Source of the DNA: a virus
Virus record (IMG/VR): IMGVR_UViG_3300046505_000149
Location: 1 to 28,086 of that record
Length of the DNA stretch: 28,086 nt
Strand: one strand, 5' to 3'
A program made the position numbers and the translations under genes. Shown here piece after piece: positions 1-5,894 of this stretch. The notes under the pieces are model-generated. The model was given only the letters and a program-made list of their open reading frames with translations, made no database searches and was not told the origin of the DNA. Position 1 is the stretch's first letter; each line of letters opens with the position of its first letter.

Positions 1-2
1 CG

Positions 3-59
3 CGGGCTCATTCAAACCGTGCCCGAATTTATGACCTGATGGTCCCGTTTTCCCGATGA
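3..59 (+). CDS. 3' end of an upstream gene, possibly the phage transposase
   Basis: This frame is open from the window edge to a TGA at 57-59. The TGA overlaps the ATG of the MuB-like gene in an ATGA junction, the arrangement used between most genes here. Only 18 residues are visible, ending in LMVPFSR. In Mu-like phages the transposase gene (MuA) lies directly before MuB, so this is probably its tail, but the residues are too few to show homology. Another frame ending at 37-39 is also open at the edge and would leave a short gap instead. Confidence 0.35.
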   Translation, partial: RAHSNRARIYDLMVPFSR

Positions 60-1033
60 CAACCCCCGCAAATCTGCAGACCATCGAAGGCGACGAACTG
101 GTCGCCCTCGCGACCCGCATTAGCGACTGGCAGGAGCAACGGAAGTATTCCGACAACGAGCTCCTGCGCCGCTGCCCAGGCCTTGGTTCCACCAAGACCT
201 TCACCCGCATCGTCAAGGGCGACCTGGCCGAGCTCGATCTCGACCGCTGGCTCTCCGAATACCGCGCCGTCTGGGCGCTGATCGAGAGCCTCTCCGGCCG
301 GGAGCAGAACGAAGAGGAGCTCTACGACGACATTTCCACCGTCGTGCATCTGCGGCGCTCGCTCGTCGAGATCCTCGAGTGCCGCTCAATCCGGCGCGTG
401 ATCCTCCTGGAGAGTGATTCCGGCCTCGGCAAGAGCTCCGCCCTCACGCTTCTCCAGCGGAAGTACGGTCAGCGGATCCTCATCGTCGAGGCGACCGAGG
501 TCTGGGCCGACAATCCGAACGCCTTTCTGGGCTCCGTCCTGGACTCGCTCGGCGTCAAGGAGCAGGCGATGTCGCGCGAAGGCCGGCTCCGCCAGGTCAC
601 CGGCAAACTGCGCCAGAACCGCACCGCCCTCGCGATCGACGAGGCCCATCACCTTGGGCCGCACTGCCTCAACACCTGCAAGACGCTCATTAACCAGACG
701 CCCTGCGAGGTCATCCTCCTCGCGCTACCGACCCTCTGGCGCCGCCTCGAGCGCGCGGCCTATGAGGAGGTCAAGCAGCTCCTCGGCAACCGCCTGGCCG
801 AGCGGATCAAGGTGGGCGAACTGCGTGAGGGCGACGTGAAGAAGCTCCTCCTCCGCAGGGTCAAGGTCGAGGATGGCCGCAGCGCCCAGGCCATGCTGAA
901 GGAAGCCCGGACCAGGGGAAACCTCTCATTCGTCGCGGCAGTCTGCGAGCGCATCTCCACTCAGGAAATCGACGGGAGTCCCGCCCACGAGGCCGTGCTC
1001 GCAGCGATCGAGGCCGAGAAGGCCCGGAGGTGA
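56..1033 (+). CDS. MuB-like AAA+ ATPase, transposition target-DNA activator
   Basis: This 325-residue protein matches the size and layout of Mu B proteins, which bind target DNA in an ATP-dependent way, stimulate the transposase and give target immunity. The first ~85 residues are helical and include a likely helix-turn-helix (around LLRRCPGLGSTKTFTRIVKG). The ATPase core follows, with a Walker A motif GLGKSS (K126, S127) and a Walker B motif LAIDEAHH (D195, E196). The DEAH form is typical of MuB/TniB/IstB-type ATPases. The ATG at 56 overlaps the stop of the preceding frame, which supports this start, although no Shine-Dalgarno sequence is visible. TniB is an alternative family name, but the phage morphogenesis genes downstream favour MuB. 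Confidence 0.88.
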   Translation: MTTPANLQTIEGDELVALATRISDWQEQRKYSDNELLRRCPGLGSTKTFTRIVKGDLAELDLDRWLSEYRAVWALIESLSGREQNEEELYDDISTVVHLRRSLVEILECRSIRRVILLESDSGLGKSSALTLLQRKYGQRILIVEATEVWADNPNAFLGSVLDSLGVKEQAMSREGRLRQVTGKLRQNRTALAIDEAHHLGPHCLNTCKTLINQTPCEVILLALPTLWRRLERAAYEEVKQLLGNRLAERIKVGELREGDVKKLLLRRVKVEDGRSAQAMLKEARTRGNLSFVAAVCERISTQEIDGSPAHEAVLAAIEAEKARR

Positions 1034-1036
1034 GTC

Positions 1037-1459
1037 ATGCCTCATAACGTTATCGCCCGCCGCGCCGCCGCCGCCGTGCCGATCGTGCTCTTTGGCGACT
1101 ACGGCCGCACCGTTGAAGGCTACCGTCCAGCCGACGAGGATCTCGCGTGCGCGCGGCCGCCCAGGCACGCGCACGCCTGGATGCCCGTCGTCGGACCCCA
1201 TCTCCGCACGGCGCGCAGCCAGTGCGTCCGCAACGCGACCGGGATCGTGGGGATTTCGATCTCCCGCCGGGCCCGCGACGGCAAGCATCTGCTCTATGTC
1301 CAGCTCGGCTCAACCAGCCGGCATTTCTGCATAGAGACTCTCGGCTCCAGCGAGGCCTGGCGCCGGGCGATCGCGCTTCGCCGTGCGCACCTGGAGAAAC
1401 TCGCCCTGGCCAACGCCGCGATCATCGCGGCCCGAATCCGCAATGGAGGTGCGCCGTGA
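1037..1459 (+). CDS. putative AP2/ERF-like DNA-binding protein
   Basis: A 140-residue protein. Residues ~65-125 resemble an AP2-type fold: a Gly-Ile-Ser strand followed by basic residues (GISISRRARDGKHLLYVQLG), further short strands, and an amphipathic helix with the pattern EAWRRAIALRRAHLEKLA. AP2-like domains in phages are usually fused to homing nucleases or stand alone as DNA binders. No nuclease motif is seen here. The gene starts three bases after the MuB-like stop and its end overlaps the next GTG, so it is in the same operon. The assignment rests on strand/helix pattern alone and is tentative; a plain hypothetical protein is the alternative. Confidence 0.55.
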   Translation: MPHNVIARRAAAAVPIVLFGDYGRTVEGYRPADEDLACARPPRHAHAWMPVVGPHLRTARSQCVRNATGIVGISISRRARDGKHLLYVQLGSTSRHFCIETLGSSEAWRRAIALRRAHLEKLALANAAIIAARIRNGGAP

Positions 1460-1626
1460 TCATCGACGCCATTGGGGCTTTTTTCGTCGCTGCGTTTGCA
1501 GCGCTTCTCCGGGCGGTCCGCCGCGCCACCCCTGGATGCGAGGAGTGCCTTTCCTATCGCTCCTGTCGGAACTGTCCAATCCAAGCAACGCCACGCTGTC
1601 CGATTATCCACGGAGGTGCGTCATGA
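1456..1626 (+). CDS. small membrane protein with a CxxC-x5-CxxC motif
   Basis: A 56-residue protein beginning at GTG 1456, which overlaps the previous stop (GTGA). GGAGGT lies just upstream at 1445-1450, one of the few clear ribosome binding sites in the window. Residues 2-20 (IIDAIGAFFVAAFAALLRA) form one hydrophobic segment. The tail holds C28, C31, C37, C40 and C48; the first four give CxxC-x5-CxxC, a spacing able to bind a metal such as zinc. The gene ends in an ATGA overlap with the next one. I do not recognise the family. A role at the inner membrane with a metal-binding cytoplasmic or periplasmic tail is inference. Confidence 0.6.
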   Translation: MIIDAIGAFFVAAFAALLRAVRRATPGCEECLSYRSCRNCPIQATPRCPIIHGGAS

Positions 1627-1871
1627 GCGCCCCGATGACCATCCGCTACGCCGCGACTGAGCCGTCGCGCGCCCAAATGCACGAGTTTGTCGAGGCGATC
1701 CGCACGGCCGGCTTCAAGATCATCGACGATTCCGGCCTGCTGCCCGAAGAGCTCACGCCGAACCAGATCTCCGCCCTGATCGATCGGCAATTCGGCATCG
1801 ACCGCGAACAGCTCAATGCCGAGCGCGCCGCCCAACTTCAGCCCGGCGCGGAGTGCGCCTGCGATTCATGA
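1623..1871 (+). CDS. hypothetical 82-residue early protein
   Basis: The ATG at 1623 overlaps the preceding TGA (ATGA) and has GGAGGT at 1612-1617 upstream, a good ribosome binding site. The protein is soluble and acidic, with helical stretches around MHEFVEAIRTAGFKIIDD and LTPNQISALIDRQFGI. The second looks like a short helix pair. No known domain was recognised. Its place among small early genes between MuB and Gam is where transposable phages keep host-take-over and regulatory proteins. Confidence 0.6.
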   Translation: MSAPMTIRYAATEPSRAQMHEFVEAIRTAGFKIIDDSGLLPEELTPNQISALIDRQFGIDREQLNAERAAQLQPGAECACDS

Positions 1872-1882
1872 GGAGACTGCCC

Positions 1883-2017
1883 ATGCCATCCATTACGCTT
1901 TGGTCCTCCTCCCAGGAGCGGCACGCCCGCCTGATCCGCCTTCTCCTGGTCGCCGCCGTGGCCTTCTGGGCCGGCGTCACCGTCACCGCCTGGCTCCTGG
2001 TCCTCATCCTCCGATGA
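1883..2017 (+). CDS. 44-residue single-span membrane protein
   Basis: The gene runs from ATG 1883 to TGA 2015-2017 and overlaps the next ATG at 2014. An AGGAGA sequence at 1870-1875 is a plausible ribosome binding site. Residues ~17-43 form one long hydrophobic helix (IRLLLVAAVAFWAGVTVTAW and onward), preceded by a basic, polar N-terminus, so the N-terminus is probably cytoplasmic. Function unknown. Its size would suit a small inner-membrane effector such as a superinfection-exclusion protein, but nothing in the sequence proves this. Confidence 0.5.
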   Translation: MPSITLWSSSQERHARLIRLLLVAAVAFWAGVTVTAWLLVLILR

Positions 2018-2280
2018 AGTACATCATCTTCGAGTCCCCAGAAGGCCCGCGCGTTTCGATCTTCGGAGCGCCAACGACGCACGCCGACGAGGCTGCGGCC
2101 CATCCATCTTGGAAGCCGCTCTCTGCCGGTTTCATCGAATTTCTGGGGGAGGGCAACGTCCGTTGCTTTGGCTTCAGTGAATCCCTGCGGATCGGCTGTA
2201 GCCTCCATGACGCGTCGCTCCTCGAGGTCATCATGGAAGCGACCCTCAACCTCTGCGTTACGCTTCCAGCGTCCGTCTGA
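2014..2280 (+). CDS. hypothetical 88-residue early protein
   Basis: The start at 2014 is set by an ATGA overlap with the preceding small membrane protein. The sequence begins with a beta-type stretch (MKYIIFESPEGPRVSIFG), then a short polar region, and ends with alternating hydrophobic residues, suggesting a small alpha/beta fold. The motif HPSWKPLSAGFIEF is compact and aromatic. No family was recognised. Overlap with both neighbours places it in the same early transcript. Confidence 0.55.
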   Translation: MKYIIFESPEGPRVSIFGAPTTHADEAAAHPSWKPLSAGFIEFLGEGNVRCFGFSESLRIGCSLHDASLLEVIMEATLNLCVTLPASV

Positions 2281-2282
2281 CC

Positions 2283-2480
2283 ATGCCATTCCGCGGCCTC
2301 CAATATCATCGCTGGGGCGAGGCGAAAGCCATCATGGCCCGGCTGACCCCCGAGAGCGGCGTGCTTACCGCTGGCTTCGAACGCGCGGAGGTTCTCCGCC
2401 ACGCCGGGAAACGAAACGGCCTGGCAATCACCCGCCGGCGGCTGCCGTGCGGCCTCCATCTCCTCACCCGCATCCCCTGA
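2283..2480 (+). CDS. hypothetical 65-residue basic protein
   Basis: ATG 2283 follows the previous stop by two bases, in the context CTGACC-ATG that recurs before other genes here. The product is basic (many Arg, several His) and has no membrane segment. No domain was recognised. It fills the space before the Gam-like gene exactly, which is the main support for it being real. It could also be a chance open frame. Confidence 0.45.
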   Translation: MPFRGLQYHRWGEAKAIMARLTPESGVLTAGFERAEVLRHAGKRNGLAITRRRLPCGLHLLTRIP

Positions 2481-2488
2481 TTTTCACC

Positions 2489-3046
2489 ATGAATCATCCG
2501 ACCAACCTCTCGCCGATCGAACTGATCGATTACCTCGCTCACCAGTATGCCAACAACCGCGAACTGCTCGCCGAACGCGTCGCCAAGTTCGAGGCCGAGG
2601 TGACGGCCGTGCGCACCCGCCTGCTTCCTGGCATCAAGACGGCCGCCGCGGCTGCCGCCAACGTCCAGGGCGATCTCTCCGCGGAGATCACTCGTCATCC
2701 GGAGCTTTTCGAAAAGCCGCGCACCATGACCCTCCGAGGCATCAAACTCGGCTACCAGAAGGGGAAGGGCAAGATCACCTGGGACGATGATGCCAAGGTC
2801 ATCGCCGCCATCCGCCGCACCTTCGCGCAGGATACTGCTGACAAACTCATCGCGATCGTCGAGCGGCCGGTCAAAGACGCGCTCGCCAATCTTCCCGCTC
2901 ACGAACTGCGGCGCCTGGGCGTACAGGTCGAGGAGGCCGGCGACCACGTTTACATCAAGGCGTCCGACTCCGAGGTCGATAAACTCGTCGCCCGGATCCT
3001 CGAGGAAGGCGCCGTCGACGACGCCGAAACCGTTGCCGCAAAGTAA
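2489..3046 (+). CDS. gam: Gam-like DNA-end-binding host-nuclease inhibitor
   Basis: A 185-residue protein similar in size and layout to Mu Gam (~174 residues), a Ku-like protein that binds linear DNA ends and blocks exonucleases such as RecBCD. Residues ~8-65 form a helical region (IELIDYLAHQYANNRELLAE and onward). The core around residues 75-105 holds the family-like strand pair TLRGIKLGYQKGKGKITWDD. A C-terminal helix follows (DKLIAIVERPVKDAL). The start at ATG 2489 in the context TTTTCACC-ATG gives the best-sized product; the frame is open further upstream but runs through the previous gene. Its position shortly after MuB agrees with Mu-like early gene order. Confidence 0.75.
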   Translation: MNHPTNLSPIELIDYLAHQYANNRELLAERVAKFEAEVTAVRTRLLPGIKTAAAAAANVQGDLSAEITRHPELFEKPRTMTLRGIKLGYQKGKGKITWDDDAKVIAAIRRTFAQDTADKLIAIVERPVKDALANLPAHELRRLGVQVEEAGDHVYIKASDSEVDKLVARILEEGAVDDAETVAAK

Positions 3047-3050
3047 TCCC

Positions 3051-3458
3051 ATGATCCGTCTTCTCTTCATCCTCTGCGTTCTCTGCGCCTCCGGTGTTCG
3101 AACCTCGGCGGCCGATCTGGACGTCGGCCGCATGGCCGATGCTCTTGGGATGAAGGAGACCGGTCTGCAATGGGACGGACAGCCCGGTCCTGCCGGAGAA
3201 CTCAGCGCCTACCAGATCACCGCGGGCGTCTGGAGTCAGCATATGCGACCGTTGCACTTCAGCCAGGCCCGCAACCCCGAGCTGGCCCGCCTTTGCGCGG
3301 TCCGGCATCTGCGTTGGCTCATCCAGCAGATCGGCGCCCGCGGATTGTCCATCACGCCCCAGCGCGTAGCCACGGCCTGGCATTACGGCCTATCCAGGGC
3401 CCGCGGACGCACCCAATGGGGCCTCGAGGTGGCCAATCTCTACAACGATCTCCCGTGA
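3051..3458 (+). CDS. exported lysozyme/lytic-transglycosylase-like protein
   Basis: A 135-residue protein with an N-terminal signal peptide: Arg at position 3, hydrophobic core LLFILCVLCASGV, likely cleavage after TSA near residue 21. The mature part has the layout of a small transglycosylase/goose-lysozyme-type domain: an early helix with Glu (MKETGLQW), a glycine-rich Gly-Glu-Leu-Ser-Ala-Tyr-Gln turn (GPAGELSAYQIT), then helices ending in the aromatic VATAWHYG. The presumed catalytic Glu is that of KETG. Such enzymes cleave peptidoglycan glycan strands. It is placed in the early region, far from the holin-like gene at 23336. A role in exit or entry through the cell wall is inferred. Confidence 0.6.
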   Translation: MIRLLFILCVLCASGVRTSAADLDVGRMADALGMKETGLQWDGQPGPAGELSAYQITAGVWSQHMRPLHFSQARNPELARLCAVRHLRWLIQQIGARGLSITPQRVATAWHYGLSRARGRTQWGLEVANLYNDLP

Positions 3459-3488
3459 ATCAATTTCCTCAGTTCAACCCATAATCCG

Positions 3489-4232
3489 ATGAAATCCAAA
3501 ACGACCCCGAAAGAAATTCACAGTCCGGAAGTCCAGGCGTTGCTTGCCCGTCATGCGGCGGCTTGCGATATGAAGATGCCGATCGATCGCACCCGCATCG
3601 AAGATCGGCTACAGGCCTGGGTCGCCGGCATTTCCAAGCAGAAATTGAAGCTTCGCTTCCTGAACCGAGCCGAGGAACTCGGCTCGGTCGGCGTAGCCGC
3701 CAGGGACGCCAGGGCCGCCTGGGACGCCAGGGACGCCAGGGCCGCCAGGGCCGCCAGGGACGCCAGGGACGCCTGGGACGCCAGGGACGCCTGGGACGCC
3801 TGGGCCGCCAGGGCCGCCTGGGACGCCAGGGACGCCAGGGCCGCCTGGGCCGCCAGGGACGCCTGGGCCGCCTGGGACGCCTGGGCCGCCTGGGACGCCA
3901 GGGACGCCAGGGACGCCTGGGCCGCCTGGGACGCCTGGGACGCCTGGCTATACGATTGGGATTGCAGCTGGCTCTCCATAATTCCGATCGGCGCGCTATC
4001 GCGCGCCGATAACGAGACCTCGGATCTCTGGATGCCCATCCTCGAAGCTTTCGAGGCTGGCGCCTGGCTCTACTGGATCACCAAAGACGAGTTAGTTGTG
4101 GCCGAGCGGCCGCAGGCGATACTCGTGGATGACAAACGGCAGCTCCATTGCAGCGACGGTCCGGCGTTCGTTTGGCTGGATGTCCGCGAGTTCTACATCA
4201 ACGGCGTGCGGCAGGAGCAGCCCCCGAAATGA
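3489..4232 (+). CDS. repeat protein with 28 x (D/A)-A-(R/W) array
   Basis: A 247-residue protein in three parts. Residues 1-69 are helical and basic. Residues 70-153 are 28 uninterrupted three-residue units, each Asp or Ala, then Ala, then Arg or Trp. Residues ~154-247 form a globular tail rich in Trp, with the motif [11 protein letters not shown] followed by EFYINGV, reminiscent of the DG...W.NG repeats of DUF6745-type proteins. This frame is chosen because both flanks read as ordinary protein and its stop overlaps the next ATG (ATGA). A three-residue period in a helix puts the three positions on slowly drifting faces and allows R(i)-D(i+4) salt bridges. Function unknown; a surface or nucleic-acid contact role is possible. 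Confidence 0.8.
   Translation: MKSKTTPKEIHSPEVQALLARHAAACDMKMPIDRTRIEDRLQAWVAGISKQKLKLRFLNRAEELGSVGVAARDARAAWDARDARAARAARDARDAWDARDAWDAWAARAAWDARDARAAWAARDAWAAWDAWAAWDARDARDAWAAWDAWDAWLYDWDCSWLSIIPIGALSRADNETSDLWMPILEAFEAGAWLYWITKDELVVAERPQAILVDDKRQLHCSDGPAFVWLDVREFYINGVRQEQPPK
3696..3947 (+). repeat. 28-copy 9-bp tandem array GMC-GCC-WGG
   Basis: Twenty-eight consecutive 9-base units lie inside the gene at 3489-4232. Seven of nine positions are identical in every unit. Position 2 is A or C, and position 7 is A or T, never another base. The four combinations occur as AAR 5, DAR 9, AAW 6 and DAW 8, in shuffled order. Each unit contains one CCWGG site. All six reading frames are open across the array. 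Confidence 0.97.
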
Positions 4233-4516
4233 CAGGAGACATCGATCTGTTTGGCATCCGAGTTCCGCCGGCGGTCGCGTATCGCAAGGACGGCCGCCTG
4301 CGGAAAAATGGATACGCAGCGCGGCCGGGCACCGGGCCGAAGGGCCAACGCTGCTATTCCTGCCAGCATTGCCAGCGAGTCCAGCACGACGGTATCCGGT
4401 CGCACAAATGCGAGCTGATCGCCGCGCGGTGGACCTACGAGGCCGACACCGACATCAAGCACAATGCGCCGGCCTGCAGTGATTGGCAGCGGAAGCAATA
4501 TCCAAAGGCCGCATGA
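4229..4516 (+). CDS. small zinc-finger-like phage protein
   Basis: A 95-residue protein starting in an ATGA overlap with the repeat gene. Its cysteines form CYSCQHC, then KCEL, then PAC near the C-terminus, with nearby His (QH, SHK). The pattern CxxCxxC...KC...TDIKHNAPAC is one seen in small phage proteins that bind a metal ion. Residues 1-40 include a basic stretch (YRKDGRLRKNGYAARPG) that could contact nucleic acid. The precise role is unknown; a small DNA- or RNA-binding regulator would fit. Confidence 0.6.
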   Translation: MTGDIDLFGIRVPPAVAYRKDGRLRKNGYAARPGTGPKGQRCYSCQHCQRVQHDGIRSHKCELIAARWTYEADTDIKHNAPACSDWQRKQYPKAA

Positions 4517-4995
4517 CTCCTCTCTCCATAGAACAGAAGCGCACCATCGCGGTGCTCGCCCGCAAGGCCTATGACGCCTGGCCGGAGCGCGAGGGATTCG
4601 AGCTCATCAACAGCGAGCTTTCGAAGACGGCCTGCTTCGAGTCCTGGCGTCACGTCGAGCAGGGCAAGGCCTGCGGCGTGCAGAGCCTGCGCGCGTGCAC
4701 CCAGGCGCACTATGGCCGAATCCTGGCACACTTTCAGACGCTCGCCGGCAACGCGGCCGGAGCAACGCAGACGCTCGCCCGCGATGCCGACAACGACCGC
4801 CGCATCGCCCGCTTCAAGCTCGACCAGGCCCTGCGCGAGCGCGGGCTGCGTCCGGATTACGCGTCATCAATTTGCCGTCGGCAGTACCGCACCGATCTCG
4901 ACAGCGCCAATGCAAAGCAGCTCTGGCGCCTGGTCTTCACTGTCCGCAACCGCCGTAGGCCAGCCGCGACGGCCCTGCCACAGGATCCATTCTGA
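4513..4995 (+). CDS. early phage protein, weakly GemA/gp16-like
   Basis: A 160-residue, mostly helical protein starting in an ATGA overlap. The N-terminal half carries several Cys and Trp (TACFESWRHVEQGKACG). The C-terminal half, YASSICRRQYRTDLDSANAK followed by QLWRLVFTVRNRRR, resembles the end of Mu gp16/GemA (DUF1018) proteins, where a Cys-Arg helix is followed by a final basic helix. GemA-type proteins modulate host gene expression and replication. The likeness is limited to this end and the position among early genes, so I give it as weak. Confidence 0.45.
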   Translation: MTPLSIEQKRTIAVLARKAYDAWPEREGFELINSELSKTACFESWRHVEQGKACGVQSLRACTQAHYGRILAHFQTLAGNAAGATQTLARDADNDRRIARFKLDQALRERGLRPDYASSICRRQYRTDLDSANAKQLWRLVFTVRNRRRPAATALPQDPF

Positions 4996-4998
4996 GCC

Positions 4999-5322
4999 AT
5001 GAAGCCGATCGATTTTCGCATGGCCACCTTCGACGATCTCCAGCTGCGGATCGCCGGCGGCCGCGCAGAGGTCCTGGCCGCCTGGCGCAAGCATGGCACC
5101 TGCACGACGCAGGAGCTCGCCGAGCTGAGCGGAATCTCCATTCTCACACTGCGCCCTCGCACGACGGAGCTTTTCCAGCTGGGCTTCGTTTGCCTTGCCG
5201 ATCACCAGCCGGCGAAGGGCGAAGGCATCTACCGGGCGCGGACTGATGCCGAGATCATCGCCTGGTGCAGTGAGCGACGGGAATTTGCCCGGGAGCGCCA
5301 GGCCGAGTTCGCCCTGCCATGA
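4999..5322 (+). CDS. winged-helix DNA-binding protein
   Basis: A 107-residue protein. Residues ~20-80 form a winged helix: helix GGRAEVLAAWRKHG, then the helix-turn-helix TTQELAELSGISILTLRPRT with recognition helix at the end, then a wing (ELFQLGFVCLADHQPAKGEGIYRA). Such folds are common in regulators that sense and bind DNA. The stretch before residue 8 is variable and a start at the in-frame Met 8 is possible. It ends in an ATGA overlap with the polymerase-like gene. It may regulate the switch to late genes, as Mor or C do in Mu, but that is only positional inference. Confidence 0.6.
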   Translation: MKPIDFRMATFDDLQLRIAGGRAEVLAAWRKHGTCTTQELAELSGISILTLRPRTTELFQLGFVCLADHQPAKGEGIYRARTDAEIIAWCSERREFARERQAEFALP

Positions 5323-5894
5323 ATCTCGCCGCTACCCAACGTCTGGCCTCGAAGATCCGCGACGAACTCGCTCCGTTCTGCGAGCAGATCGAGATCGCCG
5401 GCTCCATCCGTCGGCAGCGTCCGGAGGTCGCCGACATCGATCTCGTCTGTCTCCCCAGGGGCGCGGCCGGCCTGCACGATCTAATCGATCGTTGCCAGCG
5501 ACGGGCCCGCTGCACGAAGGCCGGAGAACAATACCGCCTTTTCGAACTCGAGAACGGTTTACAGCTCGACCTCTGGATCGCGCACACCGGCTCCGAGGAT
5601 CTCCTCGGCCACAAGACGCCATCCAACTGGGCGACGCTGCTGGTCTGCCGGACTGGTTCGAAGGAGTTCAATATTGCGATCGCCGGGCGCGCCCGCGAGG
5701 TGGGGCTCCATTGGAATCCGCACGCGGGCCTGATGAAACTGACCGGCCATGCCTTCATCGACGGCCGCGGGGCCGACGGGCGCCGGACGGGTGGCTGCGT
5801 CCCGGTCGGCAGCTATATCCCAACGGACACCGAGGAGGATTTCTTCCGCGCAATCAGCCTTGAATTTGTCCGCCCGGAGGAACGCGAGCAATGA
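5319..5894 (+). CDS. stand-alone DNA polymerase X-type nucleotidyltransferase
   Basis: A 191-residue protein with the palm and thumb motifs of family X polymerases (Pol beta type). GSIRR at 28-32 with EVADIDLV supplies the first two metal-binding acidic residues, D39 and D41. LQLDLWIA supplies the third, D84. TGSKEFNIAIAGRAREVGLH at 112-131 matches the thumb motif that contacts primer and incoming nucleotide, with the usual G/L/H/W region following. The 8-kDa lyase and PHP domains of longer family members are absent, so the protein is only the catalytic half. Known relatives fill short gaps during repair. In a transposable phage it could repair gaps left by strand transfer. ATGA overlaps at both ends put it firmly in the operon. 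Confidence 0.78.
   Translation: MNLAATQRLASKIRDELAPFCEQIEIAGSIRRQRPEVADIDLVCLPRGAAGLHDLIDRCQRRARCTKAGEQYRLFELENGLQLDLWIAHTGSEDLLGHKTPSNWATLLVCRTGSKEFNIAIAGRAREVGLHWNPHAGLMKLTGHAFIDGRGADGRRTGGCVPVGSYIPTDTEEDFFRAISLEFVRPEEREQ

Noticed and set aside
3696-3947. Diversity-generating retroelement target, since the two variable positions are the only adenines of the unit GACGCCAGG
   Set aside because: Adenine mutagenesis would give all bases, but only C at one site and T at the other occur. No reverse transcriptase or template repeat is visible in the window.
3551-4039. Minus-strand open frame of 162 codons across the repeat array
   Set aside because: The array has no stops in any frame by composition. 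The plus frame at 3489 has sensible flanks and operon overlaps; the minus frame has neither.
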